8,334 nucleotides of DNA, taken from positions 1 through 8,334 of the forward strand of contig CAIOSF010000131.1 in assembly GCA_903860855.1 (NCBI GenBank). The letters run 5' to 3'. Both the position numbers and the translations under genes were made by a program. Below, one piece after another: positions 6,755-8,334 of the stretch. This stretch comes from an uncultured Alphaproteobacteria bacterium (GTDB lineage: Bacteria; Pseudomonadota; Alphaproteobacteria; Rickettsiales; Midichloriaceae). Under the pieces are notes generated by a model. It saw only the letters and a list, made by a program, of their open reading frames with translations, was not told where the DNA came from and made no database searches. Within the stretch, counting starts at the first letter, position 1. Each line of letters begins with the position of its first letter.

Positions 6755-6795
6755 TCTCTCTTCTCATTCCAAAAAGCTTGAGCGGCCTCCATACC
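6755..6795 (-). promoter_or_regulatory. Leader of the 6125-6754 gene, conserved with the other paralog's leader
   Basis: On the minus strand it has GGTATGGAGGCCGCTCAAGC, then T5-GGAATGAGAAGAGAGA and the start codon. The matching order of GGTATG, AAG, T-run and GAATGxGAAGA at 5331-5378 shows that duplication covered the leader as well as the coding region. No clean -35/-10 pair is obvious here. The spacer 6796-6983 has no gene; it contains a 12-bp palindrome at 6801-6812. Confidence 0.45.
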
Positions 6796-6800
6796 CCATC

Positions 6801-6812
6801 GACCAACTGGTC
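6801..6812. promoter_or_regulatory. 12-bp palindrome, possible operator
   Basis: GACCAACTGGTC consists of perfect 5-bp half sites around an AC/GT centre. It lies 47 nt upstream of the 6125-6754 start codon, in the divergent spacer with the lipoprotein gene. A palindrome this short could be chance. Confidence 0.2.
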
Positions 6813-7037
6813 ATATAGTTTCCGCAATTAAGCGTCGATATGAGTCTCGCTACTAGTTTGTAATTAACTCTACCTTGAGTTTATCCCATGATCAGGTCTT
6901 ATACAACAGCCATTCTTTAAAATTGTTTTTTTCAATCATTTGCTATATTGACGATTGTGTCTTGGTCTTGACTTGAGTCTAATATGGGAGTAAGTGTCCT
7001 AGTGGTATTGTTCCTTTCAAAGATAGGGTTTATGGGC

Positions 7038-7043
7038 AAAGGA
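7038..7043 (+). promoter_or_regulatory. Ribosome binding site that decides the lipoprotein start
   Basis: AAAGGA lies six bases before the ATG at 7050. Neither of the upstream in-frame ATGs (6984 and 7032) has a comparable site. Starting at 7050 gives a conventional lipoprotein signal peptide, so this site supports that start. Confidence 0.5.
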
Positions 7044-7049
7044 TTTGGT

Positions 7050-7664
7050 ATGAAAGGTAGTAATGTAATGAAAGTTATCAATTCTAGAGTTTCGTCTGGA
7101 TTTATGGGGTTGCTCGCGATTGCCTGTCTAGCATCTTGCGCTGAAACCAGAGAGATGCCAAGTCGACCTGTTGAGGATGAGCATGTAGCTCATCATATTT
7201 GGCTAGATGTTGGTCTGATAGAAATTATAAATAATGATACAGTGCGGGAAAAAGGCATATGGGTTCATAGTGGTCCTCACGATGCAGACGATGGGCGATC
7301 TCCACACGATGAGACTCGTAATGGTGTGTATAAGTTATATCCTAGGGCGATGTTGCTCGCTAGGCTTGAAAATCTTTTGCGATGTCGTCCTAAAAGTGAA
7401 GGAAAAATCCTCATAGTGATCGATAAGATGGGGATAAAGAAAATTAAAGGCGAGAGATATGAAATCAATTGCGAACTCATTGCATATGTAGAGAAAGGTA
7501 GTAGTCGTAAGACAATTAAGGTTGCAGCAAATGGTTTTCGTGAATTCACTGGAGAGTATGCTTCGGTGGAGAAGGGGGCTGAGTTGGTCAGGGCTACAAA
7601 TGGGGTAATTGATGATGCTCAGAATAAAATTCTGGAAAAAATGGAGGATTTTATCATAAACTAA
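7050..7664 (+). CDS. Predicted lipoprotein of unknown function
   Basis: The product is 204 residues from the chosen start. The basic n-region and hydrophobic core GFMGLLAIACLASC end in an LASC lipobox, with C30 as the lipidated residue. Ala at +2 predicts outer-membrane sorting by the Lol rule. The mature part has WLDVGLIEIIN (51-61), a His/Asp-rich loop with two PHD triplets (about 76-87), an alpha-helical LYPRAMLLARLENLL (96-110), a beta-strand pattern GKILIVIDKMGIKKI and YEINCELIAYVE, and a C-terminal helix ending NKILEKMEDFI. This strand/helix order resembles, from memory, small uncharacterised lipoproteins of Alphaproteobacteria; I cannot confirm that. The frame extends upstream to ATG 6984, which would add 22 residues and a second hydrophobic stretch. 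ATG 7068 is also possible. Confidence 0.8.
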   Translation: MKGSNVMKVINSRVSSGFMGLLAIACLASCAETREMPSRPVEDEHVAHHIWLDVGLIEIINNDTVREKGIWVHSGPHDADDGRSPHDETRNGVYKLYPRAMLLARLENLLRCRPKSEGKILIVIDKMGIKKIKGERYEINCELIAYVEKGSSRKTIKVAANGFREFTGEYASVEKGAELVRATNGVIDDAQNKILEKMEDFIIN

Positions 7665-7704
7665 TCCCATTCGTAACACATAATATAGCTTATTTAAGGA
7701 TGAA

Positions 7705-7739
7705 TTGACAAAATAACTGTAGTAGATTTTCCCTATATA
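7705..7739 (+). promoter_or_regulatory. Possible promoter elements upstream of the IalB-like gene
   Basis: A perfect TTGACA (7705-7710) is followed by TATATA (7734-7739), but the 23-nt spacing is too long for a standard sigma-70 promoter. Either a different -10 is used or the gene is regulated by an activator. No strong Shine-Dalgarno precedes ATG 7801. Confidence 0.25.
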
Positions 7740-7800
7740 AAGTGTAAACTCATTCAGATAAATTATAGATTTTTACTCAAAACAGGGTTGTTTAATTGCG

Positions 7801-8319
7801 ATGTTGGTTATAAGGCGTTTTCTCTGCTTATGGTTTATGGCTTTTAGTGCATTATTTCTGTGTAATGATGCCGGAGCGATTGATTTTAATGAGATGAAGA
7901 GGGCACGTAGTTATTACGCTTGGGACGTCTATACTGATCGTACGAATGGTTGCCACGCAATATCTAAGCCATCGGAAAGTAAAGCCTTTAATGGCATTAG
8001 AAATATACCGTATATTGTCATATCCTATAAGAAGCCAGACAGGTATACCTTCAGTATATATGCTGGCTACACCCTGCACGAAACGAAAGAACCACTTATA
8101 ATAGTGAATGAGGAGACTTTTGCTTTAAGAGCATACCGTGATTTCTTTGCTTACACTTATGATAGCAAAGATGATGTTGCCATATTTAATAATGCAATGA
8201 AGGACACCAAATACATAAAAGTCAGAACATATAACTCTGCTGGCGAAACTTCGTTGGATTACTATTCTCTGCGGGGTTTCCTGAAGGCAGCTAGATTTAT
8301 GCAAAAATATTGTGAATAA
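7801..8319 (+). CDS. IalB-family exported protein (invasion-associated locus B-like)
   Basis: This is a 172-residue protein with a signal peptide (1-26, probable cleavage after AGA, before IDFN). The mature part fits the alphaproteobacterial IalB pattern. It has WDVYT (41-45), C51 in GCHAISKP, a central strand set YIVISYKKPD and FSIYAGYTL, the FALRAYRDFFAYTYDSKDD segment (107-125), NAMKD (131-135), and TSLDYYSLRGFLKAARFMQKYC (150-171). The conserved Cys pair C51 and C171 probably forms a disulfide in the periplasm. In Bartonella, IalB is linked to erythrocyte invasion. Many relatives in other Alphaproteobacteria have no known role, so an invasion function should not be assumed. The gene is complete and follows the lipoprotein gene after 136 nt on the same strand. 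Confidence 0.8.
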   Translation: MLVIRRFLCLWFMAFSALFLCNDAGAIDFNEMKRARSYYAWDVYTDRTNGCHAISKPSESKAFNGIRNIPYIVISYKKPDRYTFSIYAGYTLHETKEPLIIVNEETFALRAYRDFFAYTYDSKDDVAIFNNAMKDTKYIKVRTYNSAGETSLDYYSLRGFLKAARFMQKYCE

Positions 8320-8334
8320 AACGGACTGATACCA

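Noticed and set aside
7277..7679. Minus-strand frames over the lipoprotein gene
   Set aside because: They overlap a frame with a clear lipobox and ribosome site. No domain or start signal is visible. The same applies to 7852-8079.

Overview
The window reads as chromosomal DNA from an AT-rich alphaproteobacterium, most plausibly an obligate or host-associated lineage near the Rickettsiales. This is inferred from three things. There is a free-standing NuoF whose N-terminus resembles rickettsial NuoF. There is an alphaproteobacterial-type class A penicillin-binding protein with the CxxC insert near its transpeptidase domain. There is also an IalB-family secreted protein, a family centred on Alphaproteobacteria. 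Several genes lack a clear Shine-Dalgarno site. I cannot name a genus from this sequence alone.

Layout. Positions 1-128 hold a degraded repeat copy. nuoF (129-1397, minus) encodes the NADH-binding flavoprotein subunit of complex I. A 447-base spacer (1398-1844) between nuoF and the PBP gene holds the divergent promoters and a mosaic repeat block that includes two diverged 80-bp tandem units. The class A PBP (1845-4358, plus) is intact and has all glycosyltransferase and transpeptidase motifs. Another repeat relic lies at 4406-4445. A minus-strand block (4542-6754) then encodes three paralogous Lys/Glu-rich single-membrane-segment proteins. The upstream two are translationally coupled by an ATGA overlap, and the third has its own promoter. 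The last two genes are on the plus strand: a predicted lipoprotein (7050-7664) and an IalB-like periplasmic or secreted protein (7801-8319).

How the genes work together. Apart from nuoF (inner-membrane respiration), every gene is predicted to act at the cell envelope: peptidoglycan synthesis, membrane-anchored charged proteins, a lipoprotein and an exported IalB protein. The most unusual element is the Lys/Glu-rich paralog set. The single protein at 4542-5330 looks like the N-terminal part of one coupled protein joined to the membrane part of the other. A recurring amphipathic G-[FLW]-x-D-K-[IM]-K motif and an almost invariant NDKVQENGGW block run through the set. I recognise no described family for these three, and their function is unknown.
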